A DNA stretch of 64,000 bases, taken from Tubulanus polymorphus (taxonomy: Eukaryota; Nemertea; Palaeonemertea; Tubulaniformes; Tubulanidae). Positions 13,711-27,389 of this stretch are shown here, one piece after another (the first letter of the stretch is position 1; each line of letters opens with the position of its first letter). Both the position numbers and the translations under genes were made by a program. The DNA lies in the NCBI RefSeq assembly GCF_964204645.1, contig NC_134033.1, forward strand, positions 60,001-124,000, given 5' to 3'. A model generated the notes under the pieces. That model searched no databases, was not told where the DNA came from, and worked only from the letters and a program-made list of their open reading frames with translations.

Positions 13711-16700
13711 GATTGAATCCATCATCTTCAGAACCAAAAGCAGCCAGAAAATTCTGATTCTTTCCACCTATCGATTTTAAATCAGTTCAATAAGCCTTAA
13801 CCCATCTTTTCAGATTGAATCCATCATGTTTAGAACCAAAAGCAGCCAGAAAATTCTGTTTCTTTCCACCTATTTATTTTAAATCAGTTCAATAAGCCTT
13901 AACCCATCTTTTCAGATTGAATCCATCATCTTCAGAACCAAAAGCAGCCAGAAAATTCTGATTCTTTCCACCTATCTATTTTAAATCAGTTCAATACGCC
14001 TTTACTCATCTTTTCAGATTGAATCCATCATCTTCAGAACCAAAAGCAGCCAGAAAATTCTTACTCTTTCCACCTATCTATTTGATATCAGTTCAATACA
14101 CCCAAACCCATCAATTAAGATAGAATTCATCATCTTTAGAACCATATTTAGCTAGAAAAATCTGTATCTTTCAACCCATCTATTCGAAATCAGTTCAGTT
14201 TACCTTATCCTATCATTTCAGATCGAGTCTATCATCTTCAGAACCAAAAGCAGCCAGAAAATTCTGATTCTTTCAACCTATCTATTTGAAATCAGTTCAA
14301 TACGCCTTTACTCATCTTTTCAGATTGAATCCATCATCTTTAGAACCAAAAGCAGCCAGAAAATTCTGTTTCTTTCCACCTATCTATTTGAAATCAGTTC
14401 AATAAGCCTTTACTCATCTTTTCAGATTGAATCCATCATCTTTAGAACCAAAAGCAGCCAGAAAAGTCTGTTTCTTTCCACCTATCTATTTGAAATCAGT
14501 TCAATACGCCTTTACTCATCTTTTCAGATTGAATCCATCATCTTTAGAACCAAAAGCAGCCAGAAAATTCTGTTTGTTTCCACCTATCTATTTGAAATCA
14601 GTTCAATACACCCAAACCCATCAATTAAGATAGAATTCATCATCTTTAGAACCATATTTAGCTAGAAAAATCTGTATCTTTCAACCCATCTACTCGAAAT
14701 AAGTTCAGTTTACCTTAACCTATCATTTCGGATCGAGTCTATCATCTTCAGAACCAAATGCAGCCAGCAAATTCTGATTCTTTCCACCTATCTATTTTAA
14801 ATCAGTTCAATGCGCCTTAACCCATCTTTTCAGATTGAATCCATCATCTTCAGAACCAAAAGCAGCCAGAAAATTCTTATTCTTTCCACCTATTTATTTG
14901 AAATCAGTTCAATAAGCCTTAACCCATCTTTTCAGATTGAATCCATCATCTTCAGAACCGAAAGCAGCCAGAAAATTCTGATTCTTTCCACCTATCTATT
15001 TTAAATCAGTTCAATGCGCCTTAACCCATCTTTTCAGATTGAATCCATCATCTTCAGAACCGAAAGCAGCCAGAAAATTCTTATTCTTTCCACCTATTTA
15101 TTTTAAATCAGTTCAATAAGCCTTAACCCATCTTTTCAGATTGAATCCATCATCTTTAGAACCAAAAGCAGCCAGAAAATTCTGTTTCTTTCCACCTATC
15201 TATTTGAAATCAGTTCAATAAGCCTTTACTCATCTTTTCAGATTGAATCCATCATCTTTAGAACCAAAAGCAGCCAGAAAAGTCTGTTTCTTTCCACCTA
15301 TCTATTTGAAATCAGTTCAATACGCCTTTACTCATCTTTTCAGATTGAATCCATCATCTTTAGAACCAAGAGCAGCCAGAAAATTCTGTTTCTTTCCACC
15401 TATCTATTTGAAATCAGTTCAATACGCCTTTACTCATCTTTTCAGATTGAATCCATCATCTTCAGAACCAAAAGCAGCCAGAAAATTCTTATTCTTTCCA
15501 CCTATCTATTTGATATCAGTTCAATACACCCAAACCCATCAATTAAGATAGAATTCATCATCTTTAGAACCATATTTAGCTAGAAAAATCTGTATCTTTC
15601 AACCCATCTACTCGAAATAAGTTCAGTTTACCTTAACCTATCATTTCGGATCGAGTCTATCATCTTCAGAACCAAATGCAGCCAGAAAATTCTGATTCTT
15701 TCCACCTATCTATTTTAAATCAGTTCAATACGCCTTTACTCATCTTTTCAGATTGAATCCATCATCTTTAGAACCAAAAGCAGCCAGAAAATTCTTATTC
15801 TTTCCACCTATCTATTTGATATCAGTTCAATACACCCAAACCCATCAATTAAGTTATAATTCATCATCTTTAGAACCATATTTAGCTAGAAAAATCTGTA
15901 TCTTTCAACCCATCTACTCGAAATAAGTTCAGTTTACCTTAACCTATCATTTCGGATCGAGTCTATCATCTTCAGAACCAAATGCAGCCAGAAAATTCTT
16001 ATTCTTTCCACCTATCTATTTGATATCAGTTCAATACACCCAAACCCATCAATTAAGTTATAATTCATCATCTTTAGAACCATATTTAGCTAGAAAAATC
16101 TGTATCTTTCAACCCATCTACTCGAAATAAGTTCAGTTTACCTTAACCTATCATTTCGGATCGAGTTTATCATCTTCAGAACCAAATGCAGCCAGAAAAT
16201 TCTGATTCTTTCCACCTATCTATTTGAAATCAGTTCAATACGCCTTAACCCATCTTTTCAGATTGAATCCATCAACTTCAGAAGCATAAGTAGTCAGAAA
16301 ATTATTAATCTTTCAACCAATCTATTAAAAATCAGTTCTGTACATCCTAACCCATCAATTAAGATAGAATTCATCATCTTTAGAACCATATTTAGCTAGA
16401 AAAATCTGTATCTTTCAACCCATCTACTCGAAATAAGTTCAGTTTACCTTAACCTATCATTTCGGATCGAGTCTAACATCTTCAGAACCAAATGCAGCCA
16501 GAAATTCTTATTCTTTCCACCTATTTATTTTAAATCAGTTCAATAAGCCTTAACCCATCTTTTCAGATTGAATCCATCATCATCTTTAGAACCAAAAGCA
16601 GCCAGAAAATTCTTATTCTTTCCACCTATCTATTTGATATCAGTTCAATACACCCAAACCCATCAATTAAGATAGAATTCATCATCTTTAGAACCATATT

Positions 16701-19700
16701 TAGCTAGAAAAATCTGTATCTTTCAACCCATCAACTCGAAATAAGTTCAGTTTACCTTAACCTATCATTTCGGATCGAGTCTATCATCTTCAGAACCAAA
16801 TGCAGCCAGAAAATTCTGATTCTTTCCACCTATCTATTTTAAATCAGTTCAATACGCCTTTACTCATCTTTTCAGATTGAATCCATCGTCTTTAGAACCA
16901 AAAGCAGCCAGAAAATTCTGTTTCTTTCCACCTATCTATTTGAAATCAGTTCAATACGCCTTTACTCATCTTTTCAGATTGAATCCATCATCTTTAGAAC
17001 CAAAAGCAGCTAGAAAATTCTGTTTCTTTCCACCTATCTATTTGAAATCAGTTCAATACGCCTTTACTCATCTTTTCAGATTGAATCCATCATCTTCAGA
17101 ACCAAAAGCAGCCAGAAAATTCTTATTCTTTCCACCTATCTATTTGATATCATTTCAATACACCCAAACCCATCAATTAAGTTATAATTCATCATCTTTA
17201 GAACCATATTTAGCTAGAAAAATCTGTATCTTTCAACCCATCTACTCGAAATAAGTTCAGTTTACCTTAACCTATCATTTCGGATCGAGTCTATCATCTT
17301 CAGAACCAAATGCAGCCAGAAAATTCTGATTCTTTCCACCTATCTATTTTAAATCAGTTCAATACGCCTTAACCCATCTTTTCAGATTGAATCCATCAAC
17401 TTCAGAAGCATAAGTAGTCAGAAAATTCTTAATCTTTCAACCAATCTATTAAAAATCAGTTCTGTACATCCTAACCCATCAATTAAGATAGAATTCATCA
17501 TCTTTAGAACCATATTTAGCTAGAAAAATCTGTATCTTTCAACCCATCTACTCGAAATAAGTTCAGTTTACCTTAACCTATCATTTCGGATCGAGTCTAT
17601 CATCTTCAGAACCAAATGCAGCCAGAAAATTCTGATTCTTTCCACCTATCTATTTTAAATCAGTTCAATACGCCTTTACTCATCTTTTCAGATTAAATCC
17701 ATCATCTTTAGAACCAAATGCAGACAGAAAATTCTGTTTCTTTCCACCTATCTATTTGAAATCAGTTCAATGCGCCTTAACCCATCTTTTCAGATTGATT
17801 CCATCATCTTCAGAACCAAAAGCAGCCAGAAAATTCTGATTCTTTCCACCTATCTATTTTAAATCAGTTCAATACACCTTTACTCATCTTTTCAGATTGA
17901 ATCCATCATCTTTAGAACCAAAAGCAGCCAGAAAATTCTGTTTCTTTCCACCTATATATTTGAAATCAGTTCAATACGCCTTTACTCATCTTTTCAGATT
18001 GAATCCATCATCTTTAGAACCAAAAGCAGCCAGAAAATTCTGTTTCTTTCCACCTATCTATTTGAAATCAGTTCAATACGCCTTTACTCATCTTTTCAGA
18101 TTGAATCCATCATCTTCAGAACCAAAAGCAGCCAGAAAATTCTTATTCTTTCCACCTATCAATTTGATATCAGTTCAATACACCCAAACCCATCAATTAA
18201 GATAGAATTCATCATCTTTAGAACCATATTTAGCTAGAAAAATCTGTATCTTTCAACCCATCAACTCGAAATAAGTTCAGTTTACCTTAACCTATCATTT
18301 CGGATCGAGTCTATCATCTTCAGAACCAAATGCAGCCAGAAAATTCTGATTCTTTCCACCTATCTATTTTAAATCAGTTCAATACGCCTTTACTCATCTT
18401 TTCAGATTGAATCCATCGTCTTTAGAACCAAAAGCAGCCAGAAAATTCTGTTTCTTTCCACCTATCTATTTGAAATCAGTTCAATACGCCTTTACTCATC
18501 TTTTCAGATTGAATCCATCGTCTTTAGAACCAAAAGCAGCCAGAAAATTCTGTTTCTTTCCACCTATCTATTTGAAATCAGTTCAATACGCCTTTACTCA
18601 TCTTTTCAGATTGAATCCATCATCTTCAGAACCAAAAGCAGCCAGAAAATTCTTATTCTTTCCACCTATCTATTTGATATCAGTTCAATACACCCAAACC
18701 CATCAATTAAGTTATAATTCATCATCTTTAGAACCATATTTAGCTAGAAAAATCTGTATCTTTCAACCCATCTACTCGAAATAAGTTCAGTTTACCTTAA
18801 CCTATCATTTCGGATCGAGTCTATCATCTTCAGAACCAAATGCAGCCAGAAAATTCTGATTCTTTCCACCTATCTATTTGAAATCAGTTCAATACGCCTT
18901 AACCCATCTTTTCAGATTGAATCCATCAACTTCAGAAGCATAAGTAGTCAGAAAATTCTTAATCTTTCAACCAATCTATTAAAAATCAGTTCTGTACATC
19001 CTAACCCATCAATTAAGATAGAATTCATCATCTTTAGAACCATATTTAGCTAGAAAAATCTGTATCTTTCAACCCATCTACTCGAAATAAGTTCAGTTTA
19101 CCTTAACCTATCATTTCGGATCGAGTCTATCATCTTCAGAACCAAATGCAGCCAGAAAATTCTGATTCTTTCCACCTATCTATTTTAAATCAGTTCAATA
19201 CGCCTTTACTCATCTTTTCAGATTAAATCCATCATCTTTAGAACCAAATGCAGACAGAAAATTCTGTTTCTTTCCACCTATCTATTTGAAATCAGTTCAA
19301 TGCGCCTTAACCCATCTTTTCAGATTGATTCCATCATCTTCAGAACCAAAAGCAGCCAGAAAATTCTGATTCTTTCCACCTATCTATTTTAAATCAGTTC
19401 AATACACCTTTACTCATCTTTTCAGATTGAATCCATCATCTTTAGAACCAAAAGCAGCCAGAAAATTCTGTTTCTTTCCACCTATCTATTTGAAATCAGT
19501 TCAATACGCCTTTACTCATCTTTTCAGATTGAATCCATCATCTTTAGAACCAAAAGCAGCCAGAAAATTCTGTTTCTTTCCACCTATCTATTTGAAATCA
19601 GTTCAATACGCCTTTACTCATCTTTTCAGATTGAATCCATCATCTTCAGAACCAAAAGCAGCCAGAAAATTCTTATTCTTTCCACCTATCAATTTGATAT

Positions 19701-22700
19701 CAGTTCAATACACCCAAACCCATCAATTAAGATAGAATTCATCATCTTTAGAACCATATTTAGCTAGAAAAATCTGTATCTTTCAACCCATCAACTCGAA
19801 ATAAGTTCAGTTTACCTTAACCTATCATTTCGGATCGAGTCTATCATCTTCAGAACCAAATGCAGCCAGAAAATTCTGATTCTTTCCACCTATCTATTTT
19901 AAATCAGTTCAATACGCCTTTACTCATCTTTTCAGATTGAATCCATCGTCTTTAGAACCAAAAGCAGCCAGAAAATTCTGTTTCTTTCCACCTATCTATT
20001 TGAAATCAGTTCAATACGCCTTTACTCATCTTTTCAGATTGAATCCATCGTCTTTAGAACCAAAAGCAGCCAGAAAATTCTGTTTCTTTCCACCTATCTA
20101 TTTGAAATCAGTTCAATACGCCTTTACTCATCTTTTCAGATTGAATCCATCATCTTCAGAACCAAAAGCAGCCAGAAAATTCTTATTCTTTCCACCTATC
20201 TATTTGATATCAGTTCAATACACCCAAACCCATCAATTAAGTTATAATTCATCATCTTTAGAACCATATTTAGCTAGAAAAATCTGTATCTTTCAACCCA
20301 TCTACTCGAAATAAGTTCAGTTTACCTTAACCTATCATTTCGGATCGAGTCTATCATCTTCAGAACCAAATGCAGCCAGAAAATTCTGATTCTTTCCACC
20401 TATCTATTTTAAATCAGTTCAATACGCCTTTACTCATCTTTTCAGATTGAATCCATCGTCTTTAGAACCAAAAGCAGCCAGAAAATTCTGTTTCTTTCCA
20501 CCTATCTATTTGAAATCAGTTCAATACGCCTTTACTCATCTTTTCAGATTGAATCCATCGTCTTTAGAACCAAAAGCAGCCAGAAAATTCTGTTTCTTTC
20601 CACCTATCTATTTGAAATCAGTTCAATACGCCTTTACTCATCTTTTCAGATTGAATCCATCATCTTCAGAACCAAAAGCAGCCAGAAAATTCTTATTCTT
20701 TCCACCTATCTATTTGATATCAGTTCAATACACCCAAACCCATCAATTAAGTTATAATTCATCATCTTTAGAACCATATTTAGCTAGAAAAATCTGTATC
20801 TTTCAACCCATCTACTCGAAATAAGTTCAGTTTACCTTAACCTATCATTTCGGATCGAGTCTATCATCTTCAGAACCAAATGCAGCCAGAAAATTCTGAT
20901 TCTTTCCACCTATCTATTTGAAATCAGTTCAATACGCCTTAACCCATCTTTTCAGATTGAATCCATCAACTTCAGAAGCATAAGTAGTCAGAAAATTCTT
21001 AATCTTTCAACCAATCTATTAAAAATCAGTTCTGTACATCCTAACCCATCAATTAAGATAGAATTCATCATCTTTAGAACCATATTTAGCTAGAAAAATC
21101 TGTATCTTTCAACCCATCTACTCGAAATAAGTTCAGTTTACCTTAACCTATCATTTCGGATCGAGTCTATCATCTTCAGAACCAAATGCAGCCAGAAAAT
21201 TCTGATTCTTTCCACCTATCTATTTTAAATCAGTTCAATACGCCTTTACTCATCTTTTCAGATTAAATCCATCATCTTTAGAACCAAATGCAGACAGAAA
21301 ATTCTGTTTCTTTCCACCTATCTATTTGAAATCAGTTCAATGCGCCTTAACCCATCTTTTCAGATTGATTCCATCATCTTCAGAACCAAAAGCAGCCAGA
21401 AAATTCTGATTCTTTCCACCTATCTATTTTAAATCAGTTCAATACACCTTTACTCATCTTTTCAGATTGAATCCATCATCTTTAGAACCAAAAGCAGCCA
21501 GAAAATTCTGTTTCTTTCCACCTATCTATTTGAAATCAGTTCAATACGCCTTTACTCATCTTTTCAGATTGAATCCATCATCTTTAGAACCAAAAGCAGC
21601 CAGAAAATTCTGTTTCTTTCCACCTATCTATTTGAAATCAGTTCAATACGCCTTTACTCATCTTTTCAGATTGAATCCATCATCTTCAGAACCAAAAGCA
21701 GCCAGAAAATTCTTATTCTTTCCACCTATCAATTTGATATCAGTTCAATACACCCAAACCCATCAATTAAGATAGAATTCATCATCTTTAGAACCATATT
21801 TAGCTAGAAAAATCTGTATCTTTCAACCCATCAACTCGAAATAAGTTCAGTTTACCTTAACCTATCATTTCGGATCGAGTCTATCATCTTCAGAACCAAA
21901 TGCAGCCAGAAAATTCTGATTCTTTCCACCTATCTATTTTAAATCAGTTCAATACGCCTTTACTCATCTTTTCAGATTGAATCCATCGTCTTTAGAACCA
22001 AAAGCAGCCAGAAAATTCTGTTTCTTTCCACCTATCTATTTGAAATCAGTTCAATACGCCTTTACTCATCTTTTCAGATTGAATCCATCGTCTTTAGAAC
22101 CAAAAGCAGCCAGAAAATTCTGTTTCTTTCCACCTATCTATTTGAAATCAGTTCAATACGCCTTTACTCATCTTTTCAGATTGAATCCATCATCTTCAGA
22201 ACCAAAAGCAGCCAGAAAATTCTTATTCTTTCCACCTATCTATTTGATATCAGTTCAATACACCCAAACCCATCAATTAAGTTATAATTCATCATCTTTA
22301 GAACCATATTTAGCTAGAAAAATCTGTATCTTTCAACCCATCTACTCGAAATAAGTTCAGTTTACCTTAACCTATCATTTCGGATCGAGTCTATCATCTT
22401 CAGAACCAAATGCAGCCAGAAAATTCTGATTCTTTCCACCTATCTATTTGAAATCAGTTCAATACGCCTTAACCCATCTTTTCAGATTGAATCCATCAAC
22501 TTCAGAAGCATAAGTAGTCAGAAAATTCTTAATCTTTCAACCAATCTATTAAAAATCAGTTCTGTACATCCTAACCCATCAATTAAGATAGAATTCATCA
22601 TCTTTAGAACCATATTTAGCTAGAAAAATCTGTATCTTTCAACCCATCTACTCGAAATAAGTTCAGTTTACCTTAACCTATCATTTCGGATCGAGTCTAT

Positions 22701-25340
22701 CATCTTCAGAACCAAATGCAGCCAGAAAATTCTGATTCTTTCCACCTATCTATTTTAAATCAGTTCAATACGCCTTTACTCATCTTTTCAGATTAAATCC
22801 ATCATCTTTAGAACCAAATGCAGACAGAAAATTCTGATTCTTTCCACCTATCTATTTTAAATCAGTTCAATACGCCTTTACTCATCTTTTCAGATTGAAT
22901 CCATCATCTTTAGAACCAAAAGCAGCCAGAAAATTCTGTTTCTTTCCACCTATCTATTTGAAATCAGTTCAATACGCCTTTACTCATCTTTTCAGATTGA
23001 ATCCATCATCTTTAGAACCAAGAGCAGCCAGAAAATTCTGTTTCTTTCCACCTATCTATTTGAAATCAGTTCAATGCGCCTTAACCCATCTTTTCAGATT
23101 GATTCCATCATCTTCAGAACCAAAAGCAGCCAGAAAATTCTGATTCTTTCCACCTATCTATTTTAAATCAGTTCAATACGCCTTTACTCATCTTTTCAGA
23201 TTGAATCCATCATCTTTAGAACCAAAAGCAGCCAGAAAATTCTGTTTCTTTCCACCTATCTATTTGAAATCAGTTCAATACGCCTTTACTCATCTTTTCA
23301 GATTGAATCCATCATCTTTAGAACCAAAAGCAGCCAGAAAATTCTGTTTCTTTCCACCTATCTATTTGAAATCAGTTCAATACGCCTTTACTCATCTTTT
23401 CAGATTGAATCCATCATCTTCAGAACCAAAAGCAGCCAGAAAATTCTTATTCTTTCCACCTATCTATTTGATATCAGTTCAATACACCCAAACCCATCAA
23501 TTAAGATAGAATTCATCATCTTTAGAACCATATTTAGCTAGAAAAATCTGTATCTTTCAACCCATCAACTCGAAATAAGTTCAGTTTACCTTAACCTATC
23601 ATTTCGGATCGAGTCTATCATCTTCAGAACCAAATGCAGCCAGAAAATTCTGTTTCTTTCCACCTATCTATTTGAAATCAGTTCAATACGCCTTTACTCA
23701 TCTTTTCAGATTGAATCCATCATCTTCAGAACCAAAAGCAGCCAGAAAATTCTTATTCTTTCCACCTATCTATTTGATATCAGTTCAATACACCCAAACC
23801 CATCAATTAAGTTATAATTCATCATCTTTAGAACCATATTTAGCTAGAAAAATCTGTATCTTTCAACCCATCTACTCGAAATAAGTTCAGTTTACCTTAA
23901 CCTATCATTTCGGATCGAGTCTATCATCTTCAGAACCAAATGCAGCCAGAAAATTCTTATTCTTTCCACCTATCTATTTGATATCAGTTCAATACACCCA
24001 AACCCATCAATTAAGTTATAATTCATCATCTTTAGAACCATATTTAGCTAGAAAAATCTGTATCTTTCAACCCATCTACTCGAAATAAGTTCAGTTTACC
24101 TTAACCTATCATTTCGGATCGAGTTTATCATCTTCAGAACCAAATGCAGCCAGAAAATTCTGATTCTTTCCACCTATCTATTTGAAATCAGTTCAATACG
24201 CCTTAACCCATCTTTTCAGATTGAATCCATCAACTTCAGAAGCATAAGTAGTCAGAAAATTATTAATCTTTCAACCAATCTATTAAAAATCAGTTCTGTA
24301 CATCCTAACCCATCAATTAAGATAGAATTCATCATCTTTAGAACCATATTTAGCTAGAAAAATCTGTATCTTTCAACCCATCTACTCGAAATAAGTTCAG
24401 TTTACCTTAACCTATCATTTCGGATCGAGTCTAACATCTTCAGAACCAAATGCAGCCAGAAATTCTTATTCTTTCCACCTATTTATTTTAAATCAGTTCA
24501 ATAAGCCTTAACCCATCTTTTCAGATTGAATCCATCATCATCTTTAGAACCAAAAGCAGCCAGAAAATTCTTATTCTTTCCACCTATCTATTTGATATCA
24601 GTTCAATACACCCAAACCCATCAATTAAGATAGAATTCATCATCTTTAGAACCATATTTAGCTAGAAAAATCTGTATCTTTCAACCCATCAACTCGAAAT
24701 AAGTTCAGTTTACCTTAACCTATCATTTCGGATCGAGTCTATCATCTTCAGAACCAAATGCAGCCAGAAAATTCTGATTCTTTCCACCTATCTATTTTAA
24801 ATCAGTTCAATACGCCTTTACTCATCTTTTCAGATTGAATCCATCATCTTTAGAACCAAAAGCAGCCAGAAAATTCTGTTTCTTTCCACCTATCTATTTG
24901 AAATCAGTTCAATACGCTTTTACTCATCTTTTCAGATTGAATCCATCATCTTTAGAACCAAGAGCAGCCAGAAAATTCTGTTTCTTTCCACCTATCTATT
25001 TGAAATCAGTTCAATGCGCCTTAACCCATCTTTTCAGATTGATTCCATCATCTTCAGAACCAAAAGCAGCCAGAAAATTCTGATTCTTTCCACCTATCTA
25101 TTTTAAATCAGTTCAATACGCCTTTACTCATCTTTTCAGATTTAATCCATCATCTTTAGAACCAAAAGCAGCCAGAAAATTCTGTTTCTTTCCACCTATC
25201 TATTTGAAATCAGTTCAATACGCCTTTACTCATCTTTTCAGATTGAATCCATCATCTTTAGAACCAAAAGCAGCCAGAAAATTCTGTTTCTTTCCACCTA
25301 TCTATTTGAAATCAGTTCAATACGCCTTTACTCATCTTTT
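13710..25340. repeat. Large duplicated segment, copy 2 (expanded)
   Basis: This block matches 2290-11775 but is about 2.1 kb longer. Monomer starts 14427, 14810, 15243, 16877, 17897, 18407, 19427 and 19937 lie exactly 11424 bp after their partners. From about 21467 the partner offset becomes 13464, a gain of 2040 bp (20 monomers, equal to one 15-mer plus one 5-mer). From 23672 it becomes 13566, one further monomer. The match ends near 25340, where copy 1 passes into a type G-like monomer. Confidence 0.85.
16877..22830. repeat. 1530-bp higher-order repeat, expanded copy 2 domain
   Basis: Equivalent monomers start at 16877, 18407 and 19937, and at 17897 and 19427, all 1530 bp apart. An additional 5-mer step (19937 to 20447, 510 bp) precedes further units at 20447, 21467 and 21977. 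The same CCAAATGCAGACAG marker recurs near 17716, 19246, 21286 and 22816. Neighbouring units look nearly identical by eye, which suggests recent amplification. Confidence 0.88.
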
Positions 25341-26860
25341 CAGATTGAATCCATCATCTTCAGAACCAAAAGCAGCCAGAAAATTCTTATTCTTTCCACC
25401 TATCTATTTGATATCAGTTCAATACACCCAAACCCATCAATTAAGATAGAATTCATCATCTTTAGAACCATATTTAGCTAGAAAAATCTGTATCTTTCAA
25501 CCCATCAACTCGAAATAAGTTCAGTTTACCTTAACCTATCATTTCGGATCGAGTCTATCATCTTCAGAACCAAATGCAGCCAGAAAATTCTGTTTCTTTC
25601 CACCTATCTATTTGAAATCAGTTCAATACGCCTTTACTCATCTTTTCAGATTGAATCCATCATCTTCAGAACCAAAAGCAGCCAGAAAATTCTTATTCTT
25701 TCCACCTATCTATTTGATATCAGTTCAATACACCCAAACCCATCAATTAAGTTATAATTCATCATCTTTAGAACCATATTTAGCTAGAAAAATCTGTATC
25801 TTTCAACCCATCTACTCGAAATAAGTTCAGTTTACCTTAACCTATCATTTCGGATCGAGTCTATCATCTTCAGAACCAAATGCAGCCAGAAAATTCTTAT
25901 TCTTTCCACCTATCTATTTGATATCAGTTCAATACACCCAAACCCATCAATTAAGTTATAATTCATCATCTTTAGAACCATATTTAGCTAGAAAAATCTG
26001 TATCTTTCAACCCATCTACTCGAAATAAGTTCAGTTTACCTTAACCTATCATTTCGGATCGAGTTTATCATCTTCAGAACCAAATGCAGCCAGAAAATTC
26101 TGATTCTTTCCACCTATCTATTTGAAATCAGTTCAATACGCCTTAACCCATCTTTTCAGATTGAATCCATCAACTTCAGAAGCATAAGTAGTCAGAAAAT
26201 TATTAATCTTTCAACCAATCTATTAAAAATCAGTTCTGTACATCCTAACCCATCAATTAAGATAGAATTCATCATCTTTAGAACCATATTTAGCTAGAAA
26301 AATCTGTATCTTTCAACCCATCTACTCGAAATAAGTTCAGTTTACCTTAACCTATCATTTCGGATCGAGTCTAACATCTTCAGAACCAAATGCAGCCAGA
26401 AATTCTTATTCTTTCCACCTATTTATTTTAAATCAGTTCAATAAGCCTTAACCCATCTTTTCAGATTGAATCCATCATCATCTTTAGAACCAAAAGCAGC
26501 CAGAAAATTCTTATTCTTTCCACCTATCTATTTGATATCAGTTCAATACACCCAAACCCATCAATTAAGATAGAATTCATCATCTTTAGAACCATATTTA
26601 GCTAGAAAAATCTGTATCTTTCAACCCATCAACTCGAAATAAGTTCAGTTTACCTTAACCTATCATTTCGGATCGAGTCTATCATCTTCAGAACCAAATG
26701 CAGCCAGAAAATTCTGATTCTTTCCACCTATCTATTTTAAATCAGTTCAATACGCCTTTACTCATCTTTTCAGATTGAATCCATCATCTTTAGAACCAAA
26801 AGCAGCCAGAAAATTCTGTTTCTTTCCACCTATCTATTTGAAATCAGTTCAATACGCCTT
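22895..26860. repeat. 1940-bp higher-order repeat, two units plus a partial third
   Basis: Equivalent points lie at 22895, 24835 and 26775, and at 23672 and 25612, 1940 bp apart. That equals 19 monomers plus 2 bases: one monomer carries the extra TCA and one lacks a base, reading CAGCCAGAAATTC (near 24460 and 26400). Copy 1 of the large segment has only one such unit (9431 to 11269, 1838 bp), shorter by one monomer. The unit therefore duplicated in copy 2 only. Confidence 0.87.
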
Positions 26861-27389
26861 TACTCATCTTTTCAGATTGAATCCATCATCTTCAGAACCA
26901 AAAGCAGCCAGAAAATTCTTATTCTTTCCACCTATTTATTTTAAATCAGTTCAATAAGCCTTAACCCATCTTTTCAGATTGAATCCATCATCATCTTTAG
27001 AACCAAAAGCAGCCAGAAAATTCTGTTTCTTTCCACCTATCTATTTGAAATCAGTTCAATACGCCTTTACTCATCTTTTCAGATTGAATCCATCATCTTC
27101 AGAACCAAAAGCAGCCAGAAAATTCTTATTCTTTCCACCTATCTATTTGATATCAGTTCAATACACCCAAACCCATCAATTAAGATAGAATTCATCATCT
27201 TTAGAACCATATTTAGGTAGAAAAATCTGTATCTTTCAACCCATCTACTCGAAATAAGTTCAGTTTACCTTAACCTATCATTTCGGATCGAGTCTATCAT
27301 CTTCAGAACCAAATGCAGCCAGAAAATTCTGATTCTTTCCACCTATCTATTTTAAATCAGTTCAATACGCCTTTACTCATCTTTTCAGA

